From Capnocytophaga canis (GTDB taxonomy: Bacteria > Bacteroidota > Bacteroidia > Flavobacteriales > Flavobacteriaceae): a DNA stretch of 59,083 nt. The stretch covers positions 1 to 59,083 of the forward strand of contig NZ_CDOI01000155.1 of NCBI RefSeq assembly GCF_000827555.1, read 5' to 3'. How positions within the stretch are numbered: position 1 is the first letter of the stretch; each line of letters begins with the position of its first letter. Positions 44,504 through 53,319 of the stretch are shown piece after piece. The position numbers and the translations under genes are program-made. The notes under the pieces are model-generated. The model was not told the DNA's origin. It made no database searches and saw only the letters and a program-made list of their open reading frames with translations.

Positions 44504-45058
44504 ATGAGAATCATTTCAGGAAAAAACAAAGGCAAACGATTGGTGGCTCCGCAAAAACTCCCCGTTCGTCCAACTACTGACTTTGCTAAAGAAGCTTTGT
44601 TCAACATACTCAATAATTTATATTATTTTAATGAAATATCTGTGTTGGATTTGTTTTCAGGAACAGGAAATATCAGCTACGAATTTGCCAGTAGAGGATG
44701 TGAACACCTTATTTCGGTGGACAGTCACAGCGGTTGTATACAGTTTATTAATAAAATAAGTGATGAATTAAAATTTGGTATAAATGCTATAAAATCAGAC
44801 GTTTACACTTTTTTGCAAAAAACAACTCAAACTTTTGACGTAATTTTTGCCGATCCTCCGTATGATTTTCAACAAGATAAGTTTAACGAAATTATACAGC
44901 TTGTTTTTAACAAAAATCTCTTAAATGAAAATGGGATTCTCATCATCGAACACTCCAAACACGTAGAATTGGAAACCTTACCCAATTTTTCATATGACAA
45001 AAAATATGGTGGTAGTGTGTTCAGTTTTTTTGAGAACACCGAAGAAGATACGAACTAA
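44504..45058 (+). CDS. rsmD: 16S rRNA (guanine966-N2)-methyltransferase RsmD
   Basis: A 184-residue methyltransferase. The N-terminus MRIISGKNKGKRLVAPQKLPVRPTTDFAKEALFNIL is typical, with SAM motif I in VLDLFSGTGNISYEFASRG and the catalytic FADPPYDF (DPPY). It methylates G966 in 30S subunits. Length is normal. It ends 57 nt before ribBA, which has its own promoter element. Confidence 0.95.
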   Translation: MRIISGKNKGKRLVAPQKLPVRPTTDFAKEALFNILNNLYYFNEISVLDLFSGTGNISYEFASRGCEHLISVDSHSGCIQFINKISDELKFGINAIKSDVYTFLQKTTQTFDVIFADPPYDFQQDKFNEIIQLVFNKNLLNENGILIIEHSKHVELETLPNFSYDKKYGGSVFSFFENTEEDTN

Positions 45059-45085
45059 TCTTATTTATTGTTTCAAAAAAAATCA

Positions 45086-45093
45086 TATCTTTG
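45086..45093 (+). promoter_or_regulatory. -7 promoter element of ribBA
   Basis: TATCTTTG, 22 nt before the ATG at 45116. It lies inside a longer in-frame extension (from a TTG at 45068), arguing that the extension is not translated. Confidence 0.6.
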
Positions 45094-45115
45094 CACTTTA
45101 ACTATAAAACAAACA

Positions 45116-46237
45116 ATGGACAAAATTCAATTAAACACAATAGAAGAAGCTATTGAAGACATAAAAAAAGGGAAAGTCATCATCGTTGTGGATGATGAAA
45201 ATCGTGAAAATGAAGGAGATTTTATCGCAGCAGCTGAAAAAGCAACACCGGAGATGATTAATTTTATGGTCACTCATGGACGTGGATTGGTATGTGCTCC
45301 ACTTACCGAAAAACGTTGTGAGGAATTGGATCTACCAATGATGGTACAAAATAACACCGTACTCCACCAAACTCAATTTACTGTATCGGTCGATTTAAAA
45401 GGACATGGTTGTACCACAGGTATTTCAACACACGACAGAGCCAAAACAATTTTGTCACTCGTCAATCCTGAAACAAGACCATTTGATTTGGGACGACCAG
45501 GACATATTTTCCCACTTCGAGCTAAGGAAGGAGGCGTACTTCGCAGAACGGGACACACGGAAGCTGCTATTGATTTGGCTCGGTTAGCAGGAATGCAACC
45601 TGCTGGGATTTTGGTAGAAATCCTCAATGAGGATGGAACGATGGCACGATTGCCTCAATTGGCAGAAGTAGCTAAAAAATTTGATTTGAAACTCATTTCT
45701 ATTGAAGATTTGATAGCGTATCGTATGCGAAAAGATACCTTAATTGTGAAAAAAGAGGATTTTCACCTCCAAACACCTTATGGTGAATTTCGTTTACGTG
45801 CTTACGAACAAACAACAAACAAACAAATTCATTTAGCATTTACCAAAGGTACTTGGGAATCGGATGAAGCTATTTTGACTCGAGTACACGCCTCATTCAT
45901 TAGTAATGATATTTTGGAAGTACTAGCTTCTGAAAAAGAGAATCCCTTAGAACGAATTTTCAAGAAAATCAACGAAGAAGGGAAAGGTGCAGTGATTGTT
46001 ATCAACAAAGAAGGTTATTCACAGAATTTACTGAAACGTATCACTGAAATTAAAGAAAAACAGAGTGGTAGCTATGCTCCTGTAACATCTGCAGATACTA
46101 AAGACATTGGTATGGGATCACAAATTCTGCACGATTTAAATATTCGTAAACTTCGTTTATTGACAAATTCAAAACAATCTCATTATGTTGGAATGTCAGG
46201 ATATGGACTTGAAATAGTTGAACAGATATCCTATTAG
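45116..46237 (+). CDS. ribB: 3,4-dihydroxy-2-butanone-4-phosphate synthase with degenerate GTP cyclohydrolase II domain
   Basis: A 373-residue two-domain riboflavin enzyme. The N-terminal DHBP synthase domain (about 1-200) is intact: [28 protein letters not shown] and [18 protein letters not shown]. The C-terminal domain has the RibA fold but lacks the zinc cysteines: where active enzymes read HSECLTGD and RCDCG it reads HASFISND and SEKEN. GTP cyclohydrolase II activity is therefore unlikely, and a separate RibA should exist elsewhere. The same degeneration is familiar in flavobacteria. No FMN riboswitch is visible upstream, where the leader is very short. Confidence 0.93.
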   Translation: MDKIQLNTIEEAIEDIKKGKVIIVVDDENRENEGDFIAAAEKATPEMINFMVTHGRGLVCAPLTEKRCEELDLPMMVQNNTVLHQTQFTVSVDLKGHGCTTGISTHDRAKTILSLVNPETRPFDLGRPGHIFPLRAKEGGVLRRTGHTEAAIDLARLAGMQPAGILVEILNEDGTMARLPQLAEVAKKFDLKLISIEDLIAYRMRKDTLIVKKEDFHLQTPYGEFRLRAYEQTTNKQIHLAFTKGTWESDEAILTRVHASFISNDILEVLASEKENPLERIFKKINEEGKGAVIVINKEGYSQNLLKRITEIKEKQSGSYAPVTSADTKDIGMGSQILHDLNIRKLRLLTNSKQSHYVGMSGYGLEIVEQISY

Positions 46238-46600
46238 TCATAAGCATGAAGTTTCACTTGTAGCATAGGTTTCTCAACAGTTCAATCATGAGAAGGAAAA
46301 GATCGTGTGATTAGAATCATATCTGATAATCATTTATTTAAGATTTTTTCATTTATACATATTATTATCAATGCTTCTTAAGATAATAAAGAGACCTTCT
46401 TTTTTAGGAAGGTCTTTTTTATGGTATTTTCATTTTTAGATTTTTAAAATAAGGAAATAATTCAGTGAAATTAGAATATCGCTAAAATTGTTATCGGAGT
46501 TTTTTTGCTTCAGCACGGTTTGTTTTTCTTAGATGAAAAAACGTTTTACGATAATATTTTTCAAAAAAAAAATAGAAACTGCTTGTAATTTCTTAAAAAA
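46238..46600. other. Intergenic region after ribB
   Basis: Contains the terminator at 46392-46420 and otherwise A+T-rich sequence without a supportable gene. Confidence 0.5.
46392..46420 (+). terminator. Rho-independent terminator after ribB
   Basis: AGACCTTC (46392-46399) pairs with GAAGGTCT (46408-46415), followed by T6. It lies about 155 nt after the stop. Confidence 0.85.
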
Positions 46601-46636
46601 TTGTATTTTCGTGGCTTGAATAAAAAAGGAAACAAC

Positions 46637-48091
46637 ATGAATCCCAAAAAAATAGTCATATTCATACTAGGAGTGCTTATGACACTCTTTGTGATTACTT
46701 TTTTTAGTGAACGCTATTTGACGTTACAAGGGTCTGTAAAAGAAGGAATTGTGTTAGGAAATACAATGATTAAATATCCCACGTCAGATATTTTAATTCG
46801 CAACAATCGTAGTGATAATAGCAAAGCCAAGGATATTATTGAGAGCGTTGTTTCTGTTGAAGATACAGAAGTCCTTGCGGTGAAAACCAAAACTACGAGT
46901 GATTTGACTACTCCGAAAAAAGAGAAGCCAGAACTCATTACTAATGTTGAAGGCAAGATGTATTATCCTGATAATGTCACTGATTTTATTACACTACTAC
47001 GCGAAAAATTAAATAAATCCAGCTGTCGGATTATACATTATGGTGATTCACAGATTGAAGGTGATCGTATTACTAAATACGTTCGCAATCGATTTCAAAA
47101 TGCTTTTGGTGGAGGAGGGCCGGGTTTTATTCCAATTAAGGTTGTTTACTCACAAACCAGTGTAAACATAAGTACGAGTGAAAATTGGTTGCGCTTTGCC
47201 TCGTTTGACCGAAATCGAAAATCAAAAGTACCCCACGAAAAATATGGTTTGTTTGCTACTTTTTCAAGATTTACAAGTTATGATGCAGACACCACCAGCG
47301 TCAAAAAAGCACACTTTGTGGTCAAACCTTTTGGAAATGTGTACAAACGCTTACAAACTTACACTAAGTTTGGTTTACATTACGGAAACAATACCCACGA
47401 AGTTAAGATTACTGTCTATGAAAATGGGAAACTGTTGAAGGAGGATTTTCTCAAAACAGATGGAAAATATCATAATTTTCAACTGAATTTTGCGAATACT
47501 CCAAAGGAAATCAGAGTGGAGTTAGAAGGCAAGTTTAGTCCTGATTTTTATGGAATTACTTTGGATAGGGATACAGGTGTTAGTATGGACAATGTCGCTA
47601 TGCGTGGCGAAGCTGGACGTGTGTTTACTCGATTGAACCGAGAGAATTTCGAACAAATGTCAGCCGACCGAAAAGCGGATATATTCATCTTTCAATATGG
47701 AGGAAACACTATTCCATATATTCGTAAAGATAAACAGGTTACGGACTATGCACACTCTCTTATTCAAAATATAAAATGGGTGAAACGCAGTAATCCGGAT
47801 GCTATTTTTATAGTTATAGGGCCCAGTGATATGTCTACTTCCGAAAATGGGAAAATGGTGACTTATCCGTTTTTACCAAAGTTGAATGAGGAAATGAAGA
47901 AAAAGTGCTTAGAAAATGGCGTTGCCTTTTGGAGTATTTACGAGGCTATGGGAGGTGAAAACTCAATGCCGATTTGGGTATCAGAAAATTTGGCATCGTC
48001 CGACTATGTACATTTGAAACCTAAGGGAACGCAACGCATCTCTGAATTATTCTTCAACTCTTTGTATGAGAATATTTTAGCAATTGAATAG
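46637..48091 (+). CDS. SGNH/GDSL hydrolase-fold protein of an O-acetylation pair
   Basis: A 484-residue protein anchored by an N-terminal signal/membrane segment (about 5-22). The SGNH domain begins near residue 130: nucleophile Ser138 in HYGDSQIEGD, Gly-x-Asn in FQYGGNTIPY, and the Asp-x-x-His pair in SSDYVHLKP near the end, so the triad is complete. The next gene, 8 nt downstream, is an MBOAT acyltransferase. SGNH plus MBOAT is the PatB/PatA or AlgX/AlgI type of arrangement: MBOAT brings acetyl across the membrane and the SGNH protein transfers it to a glycan. The acceptor is unknown. The ATG at 46637 is preferred over a non-ATG start at 46601. Confidence 0.82.
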   Translation: MNPKKIVIFILGVLMTLFVITFFSERYLTLQGSVKEGIVLGNTMIKYPTSDILIRNNRSDNSKAKDIIESVVSVEDTEVLAVKTKTTSDLTTPKKEKPELITNVEGKMYYPDNVTDFITLLREKLNKSSCRIIHYGDSQIEGDRITKYVRNRFQNAFGGGGPGFIPIKVVYSQTSVNISTSENWLRFASFDRNRKSKVPHEKYGLFATFSRFTSYDADTTSVKKAHFVVKPFGNVYKRLQTYTKFGLHYGNNTHEVKITVYENGKLLKEDFLKTDGKYHNFQLNFANTPKEIRVELEGKFSPDFYGITLDRDTGVSMDNVAMRGEAGRVFTRLNRENFEQMSADRKADIFIFQYGGNTIPYIRKDKQVTDYAHSLIQNIKWVKRSNPDAIFIVIGPSDMSTSENGKMVTYPFLPKLNEEMKKKCLENGVAFWSIYEAMGGENSMPIWVSENLASSDYVHLKPKGTQRISELFFNSLYENILAIE

Positions 48092-48099
48092 ATTTTAGT

Positions 48100-49758
48100 A
48101 TGGATTTTATTCAAAATATATTTACATTTGATGAAAATCATCCGTTAAATTTTGTCCGAATTGATTTTTGGATATTTTTTGCTATTGTCTATGCTATTTT
48201 CACTGTGATTTACCGCCGAAGGCGAATGAGAAATCTGTTTTTGCTCTTCGCAAGTATGTATTTCTACTTCAAAGCCAGTGGTTTATTTGTTCTGTTGTTG
48301 GTTTTTAGTACCATAACTGATTTTTATTTAGGAAATTATATCTATCAGCAGAAAGAAGAACGCAAACGAAAAATAGCTGTTACCATCAGTATAATCTTGA
48401 ATTTATTCGTTTTATCTTACTTCAAGTATGCATATTTCTTAACCGATACTCATAATACACTTTTCAATACTCAATATGAGGTGTTTAACTATCTGGCATA
48501 TTGGGCAAATGGCTTTGATTCAGAGGGTTACTTCCGTGTCAGTACCATTATTTTGCCTGTCGGAATTTCGTTTTATACCTTTCAGACAATTAGTTATACC
48601 GTTGATATTTACCGAAAGAAAATAGCTCCGTTAAAATACATTCTTGATTTTGGCTTGTATGTCAGTTTTTTTCCACAATTAGTAGCTGGGCCAATCGTGA
48701 GAGCTGAAAATTTTGTACCTCAAATTACAAAGAAAACAGTTATCACCAATGAAGCGTTCAACAGAGGGATTTATTTGATTCTCAAAGGTCTTGTTAAAAA
48801 AATGATTTTTGCCGATTTCATAGCTTTGCATTTTTTGGATCAGGTTTTTGACAATCCAACCATGTATTCAGGCTTTACGAATATAATGGCAATTATAGGT
48901 TATTCTCTCCAAATTTATGGTGACTTTTCGGGTTATACGGACATAGCCATAGGAGTAGCATTGCTTATGGGTTTCCAGCTTCCGGTAAACTTTAATTCGC
49001 CTTACAAGGCTATTAACTGTGGAGATTTCTGGAAACGTTGGCACATTTCATTGTCCACATGGTTGCGTGATTATTTGTATATTCCTTTAGGAGGAAACCG
49101 AAAAAGTTCCGTAGGAACGTTTATCATCTCCTTAATTTTCATTGTGGGAGTGGTGGTTGCCATGAATAGCTTTTGGTTTTCAATCATTATGGGAGTCTTG
49201 CTTATAGGAGGCTCCTTATTGTCCTTTTACAGTAAGAGTTTTGAACGACACGTAATTACAAACATCAACATAATGCTCACAATGCTCATCGGGGGGTTGT
49301 GGCACGGAGCTTCGTGGAAGTACGTAATTTGGGGAGGTTTGAATGGATTGGGTGTAGTGGCATACAAATATTGGAGAAAGGTAAGTCCGTACGAGCAATC
49401 TACCCATTGGTTAGCAACTGTTTGGAAAATAGGATTTACTTTTGCTTTTATTACTTTCACACGGGTTTTCTTTCGTGGGAAGGATATGCAATCTATTGGA
49501 GAATGGTTTAGCCAAGTAGCTAATGATATGCAATGGGGAATGGCTTTTGACGTACTGTGGCATTATAAATCCGTGTTTACGGTTATGCTTATAGGCTATA
49601 TAGTTCATTGGTTACCAAATCGTTGGAAGGATGAAATAGAGCATATTTTTTCTGAGAGTCATATCGTTGTGAAAGCTGGGATTGCTGTTGTAACAGTGAT
49701 TATGTGTTATCAGGCATACTCTTCGGATTTTCAGCCTTTTATCTATTTTCAGTTTTAG
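48100..49758 (+). CDS. MBOAT family O-acyltransferase (AlgI/PatA/DltB-like)
   Basis: A 552-residue polytopic membrane acyltransferase. It shows LPVGISFYTFQTISYTVDIY, FFPQLVAGPIVRAENF, the CGDFWKRWHISLSTWLRDYLYIPLGG core and the catalytic His in LIGGLWHGASWKYVIWG. Two long hydrophobic stretches with about 12 spans are visible. It imports the acetyl group for the periplasmic SGNH protein encoded just upstream. No alginate, capsule or peptidoglycan hydrolase genes are adjacent, so the modified polymer is open. Confidence 0.92.
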   Translation: MDFIQNIFTFDENHPLNFVRIDFWIFFAIVYAIFTVIYRRRRMRNLFLLFASMYFYFKASGLFVLLLVFSTITDFYLGNYIYQQKEERKRKIAVTISIILNLFVLSYFKYAYFLTDTHNTLFNTQYEVFNYLAYWANGFDSEGYFRVSTIILPVGISFYTFQTISYTVDIYRKKIAPLKYILDFGLYVSFFPQLVAGPIVRAENFVPQITKKTVITNEAFNRGIYLILKGLVKKMIFADFIALHFLDQVFDNPTMYSGFTNIMAIIGYSLQIYGDFSGYTDIAIGVALLMGFQLPVNFNSPYKAINCGDFWKRWHISLSTWLRDYLYIPLGGNRKSSVGTFIISLIFIVGVVVAMNSFWFSIIMGVLLIGGSLLSFYSKSFERHVITNINIMLTMLIGGLWHGASWKYVIWGGLNGLGVVAYKYWRKVSPYEQSTHWLATVWKIGFTFAFITFTRVFFRGKDMQSIGEWFSQVANDMQWGMAFDVLWHYKSVFTVMLIGYIVHWLPNRWKDEIEHIFSESHIVVKAGIAVVTVIMCYQAYSSDFQPFIYFQF

Positions 49759-49945
49759 CATTCTAATTTGGTTTTTGACGAAAAAAGGGGTTATTTGAAT
49801 TGGAATTTTATTCAATTTAAATGTTTTTATGTAAATAATGGAATAGAAAACAAGGTGTGCTAAAACAGCGTTTAGATAAGAAAAGTATATGTACATCTTG
49901 AAATACTCATAATTCTTTAAAATTTTAAAAATCTCTCAATACACA

Positions 49946-50689
49946 ATGATGGACAAAGACTATCAAATATTTGGCATTCGTGCCGTGATTGAAGCTATTA
50001 CAGCAGGAAAAACCGTTGATAAGGTTTTCGTACAGAAGGGTTTAAAAGGTAGTTTGTTTCAAGAGTTGCAAGTTTTATTGCAGAAGGAACAGATTATGAT
50101 TTCGTATGTTCCCGTAGAAAAACTAAATCGTTTGACGAAAAAAAATCACCAAGGAGTGGTAGCTAATGTGTCACCTGTGGAATATCACGATTTTGAGAAT
50201 TTAGTTATTAATACCATTGAAAGTGGAGTAACACCATTATTTTTGATATTAGACCATCTGTCTGATGTCCGTAATTTTGGAGCTATTATCCGAACTGCTG
50301 AATGTACAGGGGTTTCAGGGATTATCATTCCTAAGAGAGGAAGCGTTTCTGTTACGGCGGATACGGTCAAAACTTCTGCAGGAGCAGTATTCAAAGTGCC
50401 TATATGTAAGGTTGATAACCTCCGTGATGCGATTTATTACCTACAAGGAAGTGGTATTAAAACAGTTGTAGCTACTGAGAAAACAGATCAGCAAATCTAT
50501 GATGTCACAATGACCGAGCCTTTAGCAATCATTATGGGAGCAGAAGATGTAGGAGTATCACCAGCATTGTTAAAATTGTCAGATGAAAAGGCAAAACTTC
50601 CCATGTTGGGCGATATAAGTTCGTTGAATGTATCAGTGGCTTGTGGAGTATTTTTGTATGAAGTGGTACGACAACGATTGACAAAATAG
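49946..50689 (+). CDS. rlmB: 23S rRNA (guanosine2251-2'-O)-methyltransferase RlmB (TrmH family)
   Basis: A 247-residue SPOUT RNA methyltransferase. The N-terminal substrate-binding part (IFGIRAVIEAITAGKTVDKVF) precedes LILDHLSDVRNFGAIIRTAECTGV, IIPKRGSVSVT, IIMGAEDVGVSP and SLNVSVACGVFLYE, the three TrmH motifs forming the knot. RlmB modifies Gm2251 in the peptidyl-transferase P loop; a related TrmH-type target is possible. It is followed by dusB after 6 nt. Confidence 0.93.
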   Translation: MMDKDYQIFGIRAVIEAITAGKTVDKVFVQKGLKGSLFQELQVLLQKEQIMISYVPVEKLNRLTKKNHQGVVANVSPVEYHDFENLVINTIESGVTPLFLILDHLSDVRNFGAIIRTAECTGVSGIIIPKRGSVSVTADTVKTSAGAVFKVPICKVDNLRDAIYYLQGSGIKTVVATEKTDQQIYDVTMTEPLAIIMGAEDVGVSPALLKLSDEKAKLPMLGDISSLNVSVACGVFLYEVVRQRLTK

Positions 50690-50695
50690 AGGATT

Positions 50696-51673
50696 ATGGT
50701 AAAAATTGGCAATATAGAGTTAGGCGAATTTCCGTTGTTGTTAGCTCCAATGGAGGATGTTAGTGATCCACCATTCCGTAGGTTATGTAAAATTCACGGA
50801 GCAGATATGCTTTACAGCGAATTCATTTCTTCTGAAGGATTGATTCGTGATGCGATTAAAAGCAGACAAAAATTGGATATTTTTGACTATGAGCGTCCCG
50901 TAGGTATTCAAATTTTTGGAGGTGACGAAGAGGCGATGGCTCTTTCTGCTAAAATTGTAGAAGCTGTTGAACCCGATGTGTTGGATATCAACTTCGGTTG
51001 CCCTGTGAAAAAAGTTGTTTCAAAAGGAGCAGGAGCAGGGGTTTTGAAGGATATTGACCTGATGGTACGTCTTACAAAAGCGGTTGTTAATAGTACAAAA
51101 TTGCCTGTGACGGTGAAAACTCGTTTGGGGTGGGATGAAGCCTCTATCAACATAGATGAAGTTGTGGAACGATTGCAAGATGTTGGAGTTCAGGCAATTT
51201 CAATTCATGCTCGTACACGTTCACAACTCTACAAAGGACACTCCGATTGGACTCATATTGCTCGAATTAAAGAAAATCCACGAGTAAAGATTCCTATTTT
51301 TGGAAATGGAGATATCGACAGCCCCGAAAAAGCACTCGAGTACCGCCAAAAATTTGGAGTTGATGGCATCATGATAGGTCGTGCAGCAATCGGTTATCCT
51401 TGGATTTTCAATGAGATAAAGCATTATTTTAGTACAGGCGAAAATTTGTCAGCTCCTACTATTATTGATCGAGTACAAGCTGTAAAGAAACATCTTACAT
51501 GGGCATCCGAATGGAAAGGTGAGCGACAAGGCGTATTAGAAATGAGACGCCATTATGCTAATTACTTCCGTGGAATTCCTAATTTCAAAGAATACCGTCA
51601 AAAGATGGTAACTTTGGATTCTCTTTCGGAGATTTTGGCTGTATTGGAGGAAGTTGCAGAAAAAATGGGATAG
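50696..51673 (+). CDS. dusB: tRNA-dihydrouridine synthase DusB
   Basis: A 325-residue FMN enzyme that reduces uridines in the D-loop of tRNA. LAPMEDVSDPPFRRLC, QIFGGDE, DINFGCPVKKVVSKGAGAG with the catalytic Cys, VKTRLGWD, and ISIHARTRSQLYKGHSDW are diagnostic, and GDIDSPEKA and GIMIGRAAIGYPWIF bind FMN phosphate. It is co-transcribed with rlmB. Its stop lies within a small hairpin shared with convergent coaD. Confidence 0.95.
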   Translation: MVKIGNIELGEFPLLLAPMEDVSDPPFRRLCKIHGADMLYSEFISSEGLIRDAIKSRQKLDIFDYERPVGIQIFGGDEEAMALSAKIVEAVEPDVLDINFGCPVKKVVSKGAGAGVLKDIDLMVRLTKAVVNSTKLPVTVKTRLGWDEASINIDEVVERLQDVGVQAISIHARTRSQLYKGHSDWTHIARIKENPRVKIPIFGNGDIDSPEKALEYRQKFGVDGIMIGRAAIGYPWIFNEIKHYFSTGENLSAPTIIDRVQAVKKHLTWASEWKGERQGVLEMRRHYANYFRGIPNFKEYRQKMVTLDSLSEILAVLEEVAEKMG

Positions 51674-51689
51674 CGTTAGAAAATGCTAT
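51670..51689. terminator. Small hairpin spanning the convergent ends of dusB and coaD
   Basis: ATAGCGTT (51670-51677) pairs with AATGCTAT (51682-51689) around AGAA, one G-U pair. It covers both stop codons. T-rich sequence follows on each strand, so it may end both transcripts. Confidence 0.4.
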
Positions 51690-52147
51690 TTTGGATTAAC
51701 AACTACGCTGCTAGGTACTAAAACGGTGTAATCTCCATTGTTCCGAATCACATCCCGAACTATAGATGATGAAATGTAGGACGTGCTTGAAGCTGTAAGT
51801 AGAAAAACGGTTTCGATTTTCGATAACTTACGATTAGTATGAGCTATAGCTTTTTCAAATTCAAAGTCAGCTGGATTTCTCAGCCCTCGCAAAATGAACG
51901 AAGCTCCAATTTCTTTACAATAATCTACCGTAAGTCCTTGATAAGTAGTTACTTTAACCTTAGGTTTGTCAGCAAAGGCTTTTTCGATAAAGGTTTTACG
52001 TTCCTCTATTGAGAACATATAATTTTTATCGTTATTCACTCCAATAGCAACGACAATCTCATCAAATAGATCCAACGCACGGCAAACAATGTCGTAATGC
52101 CCTAAGGTGATCGGGTCAAATGATCCAGGGAATAATGCTCTTTTCAT
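51686..52147 (-). CDS. coaD: Phosphopantetheine adenylyltransferase CoaD
   Basis: A 153-residue nucleotidyltransferase, the penultimate step of coenzyme A synthesis. It starts MKRALFPGSFDPITLGHYDIV with the TxGH motif. GLTVDYCKEIGASFILRGLRNPADFEFE and the STSYISSSIVRDV (ISSxxxR) motif are intact. Length is normal. It lies downstream of ddl with a 65-nt gap. Confidence 0.96.
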   Translation of the reverse strand: MKRALFPGSFDPITLGHYDIVCRALDLFDEIVVAIGVNNDKNYMFSIEERKTFIEKAFADKPKVKVTTYQGLTVDYCKEIGASFILRGLRNPADFEFEKAIAHTNRKLSKIETVFLLTASSTSYISSSIVRDVIRNNGDYTVLVPSSVVVNPK

Positions 52148-52212
52148 ATTCTTCTATATGTTATGGTTTTATGTCTTTTTTGGGGTACGAAGGAAAAATA
52201 TTGTTCTGTTAA

Positions 52213-53193
52213 TCAATTACTTAATGCAGAATTAATCTCTGAATCTAATAAGTCTGAAAAATTTAATCCTTTGTGAGCTACCTGCTGTGGGAAAATACTT
52301 TGTGGTGATAGTCCAGGGTTGGTGTTTATTTCAATAAAATGAGGAATATTATCCATGATAATATAATCAATCCGAGAGAACCCTTTCATATTCAGAATAT
52401 CATATATTTTTATAGTCAGTCCATCAATGCGTTCTATAAGTTCATCACTCAGTAAAGCAGGGGTAATTTCCTTTGATTTTCCAAGATATTTCGCCTCATA
52501 ATCAAAGAAATCATTTTCAGAGATAATTTCGGTATGTCCCATAACGGTGGTTTTTCCATTTAGACGCATAACACCTACAGATATTTCGCGTCCACTAAGA
52601 AAAGATTCAATCAAGATTTCATCATCTACCTGAAAAGCATTGAGTAAAGCCTCTTCAAATTCAGCGGAGGTACGCACTTTGGAAACCCCTAAACTGCTCC
52701 CTGATCGATTTGCTTTTACAAATAAAGGTAGTCCTAATTCCTTAGAAATCAGATTGAAATCTAATTTATCTTTTTTCGATGCATAGATTGATTTTGCTTT
52801 CGGGATGTTGAATTTAGCCAAAACGGAGAGAGTATCGCGTTTGTTGAATGTCAATGCCGATTGATAAAAATCGCAACCTGTGTAGGGAATTCCTATCAGT
52901 TTCCAATAGGCTTGGAGCTGTCCATCTTCGCCAGGAGTACCATGGATTGTATTGACGACAAGGTCAAAGGTTATTTTTTCACCGTCCTTAGTAGCCGAAA
53001 AATCTCCCTTGTTGATAGAAAATGATTTGCCTCCCGATTTGTCTATCAAAAACCAACCTTCGTTGAGAATATGTACCTCAAAAACTTCGTATTTTTCCTT
53101 ATCCAAATTCTGTAAAATCAGTTGCCCACTTTTGAGAGAAACACCGCATTCCCCTGAGTATCCTCCCATTACTACTGCAATTTTCTTTTTCAT
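52213..53193 (-). CDS. ddl: D-alanine--D-alanine ligase
   Basis: A 326-residue ATP-grasp enzyme making the D-Ala-D-Ala end of peptidoglycan precursors. It shows KKIAVVMGGYSGECGVSLKSG, VVNTIHGTPGEDGQLQAYW, LPLFVKANRSGSSLGVSKV, EILIESFLSGREISVGV and the metal-binding HFIEINTNPGLSPQSIFPQ. It starts behind a TATCTTTG element (53214-53221) and is divergent from the MATE gene. Confidence 0.96.
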   Translation of the reverse strand: MKKKIAVVMGGYSGECGVSLKSGQLILQNLDKEKYEVFEVHILNEGWFLIDKSGGKSFSINKGDFSATKDGEKITFDLVVNTIHGTPGEDGQLQAYWKLIGIPYTGCDFYQSALTFNKRDTLSVLAKFNIPKAKSIYASKKDKLDFNLISKELGLPLFVKANRSGSSLGVSKVRTSAEFEEALLNAFQVDDEILIESFLSGREISVGVMRLNGKTTVMGHTEIISENDFFDYEAKYLGKSKEITPALLSDELIERIDGLTIKIYDILNMKGFSRIDYIIMDNIPHFIEINTNPGLSPQSIFPQQVAHKGLNFSDLLDSEINSALSN

Positions 53194-53213
53194 TGATTCG
53201 AAATATTTTCAGC

Positions 53214-53221
53214 CAAAGATA
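53214..53221 (-). promoter_or_regulatory. -7 promoter element of ddl
   Basis: Minus strand TATCTTTG, 20 nt before the ATG at 53193. Confidence 0.55.
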
Positions 53222-53287
53222 TAGGTTTTTGTTGAAATAGCGAACTCATAAGAACATTTTTTTCGTGGTTGATAAAAATAGTTTCTG

Positions 53288-53295
53288 TATCTTTG
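53288..53295 (+). promoter_or_regulatory. -7 promoter element of the MATE gene
   Basis: TATCTTTG, with TTG 16 bp upstream (53269-53271). It lies inside the longest possible frame of the MATE gene and so argues for a start downstream of it. Confidence 0.55.
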
Positions 53296-53319
53296 TCCCT
53301 TGTTAAAAAAATAGAGATT

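Noticed and set aside
45068-45115. Upstream extension of ribB from a TTG
   Set aside because: It contains the -7 promoter element and does not match family N-termini.
45068-45116. FMN riboswitch before ribB
   Set aside because: The leader between the promoter and ATG is about 20 nt, far too short for an RFN element.
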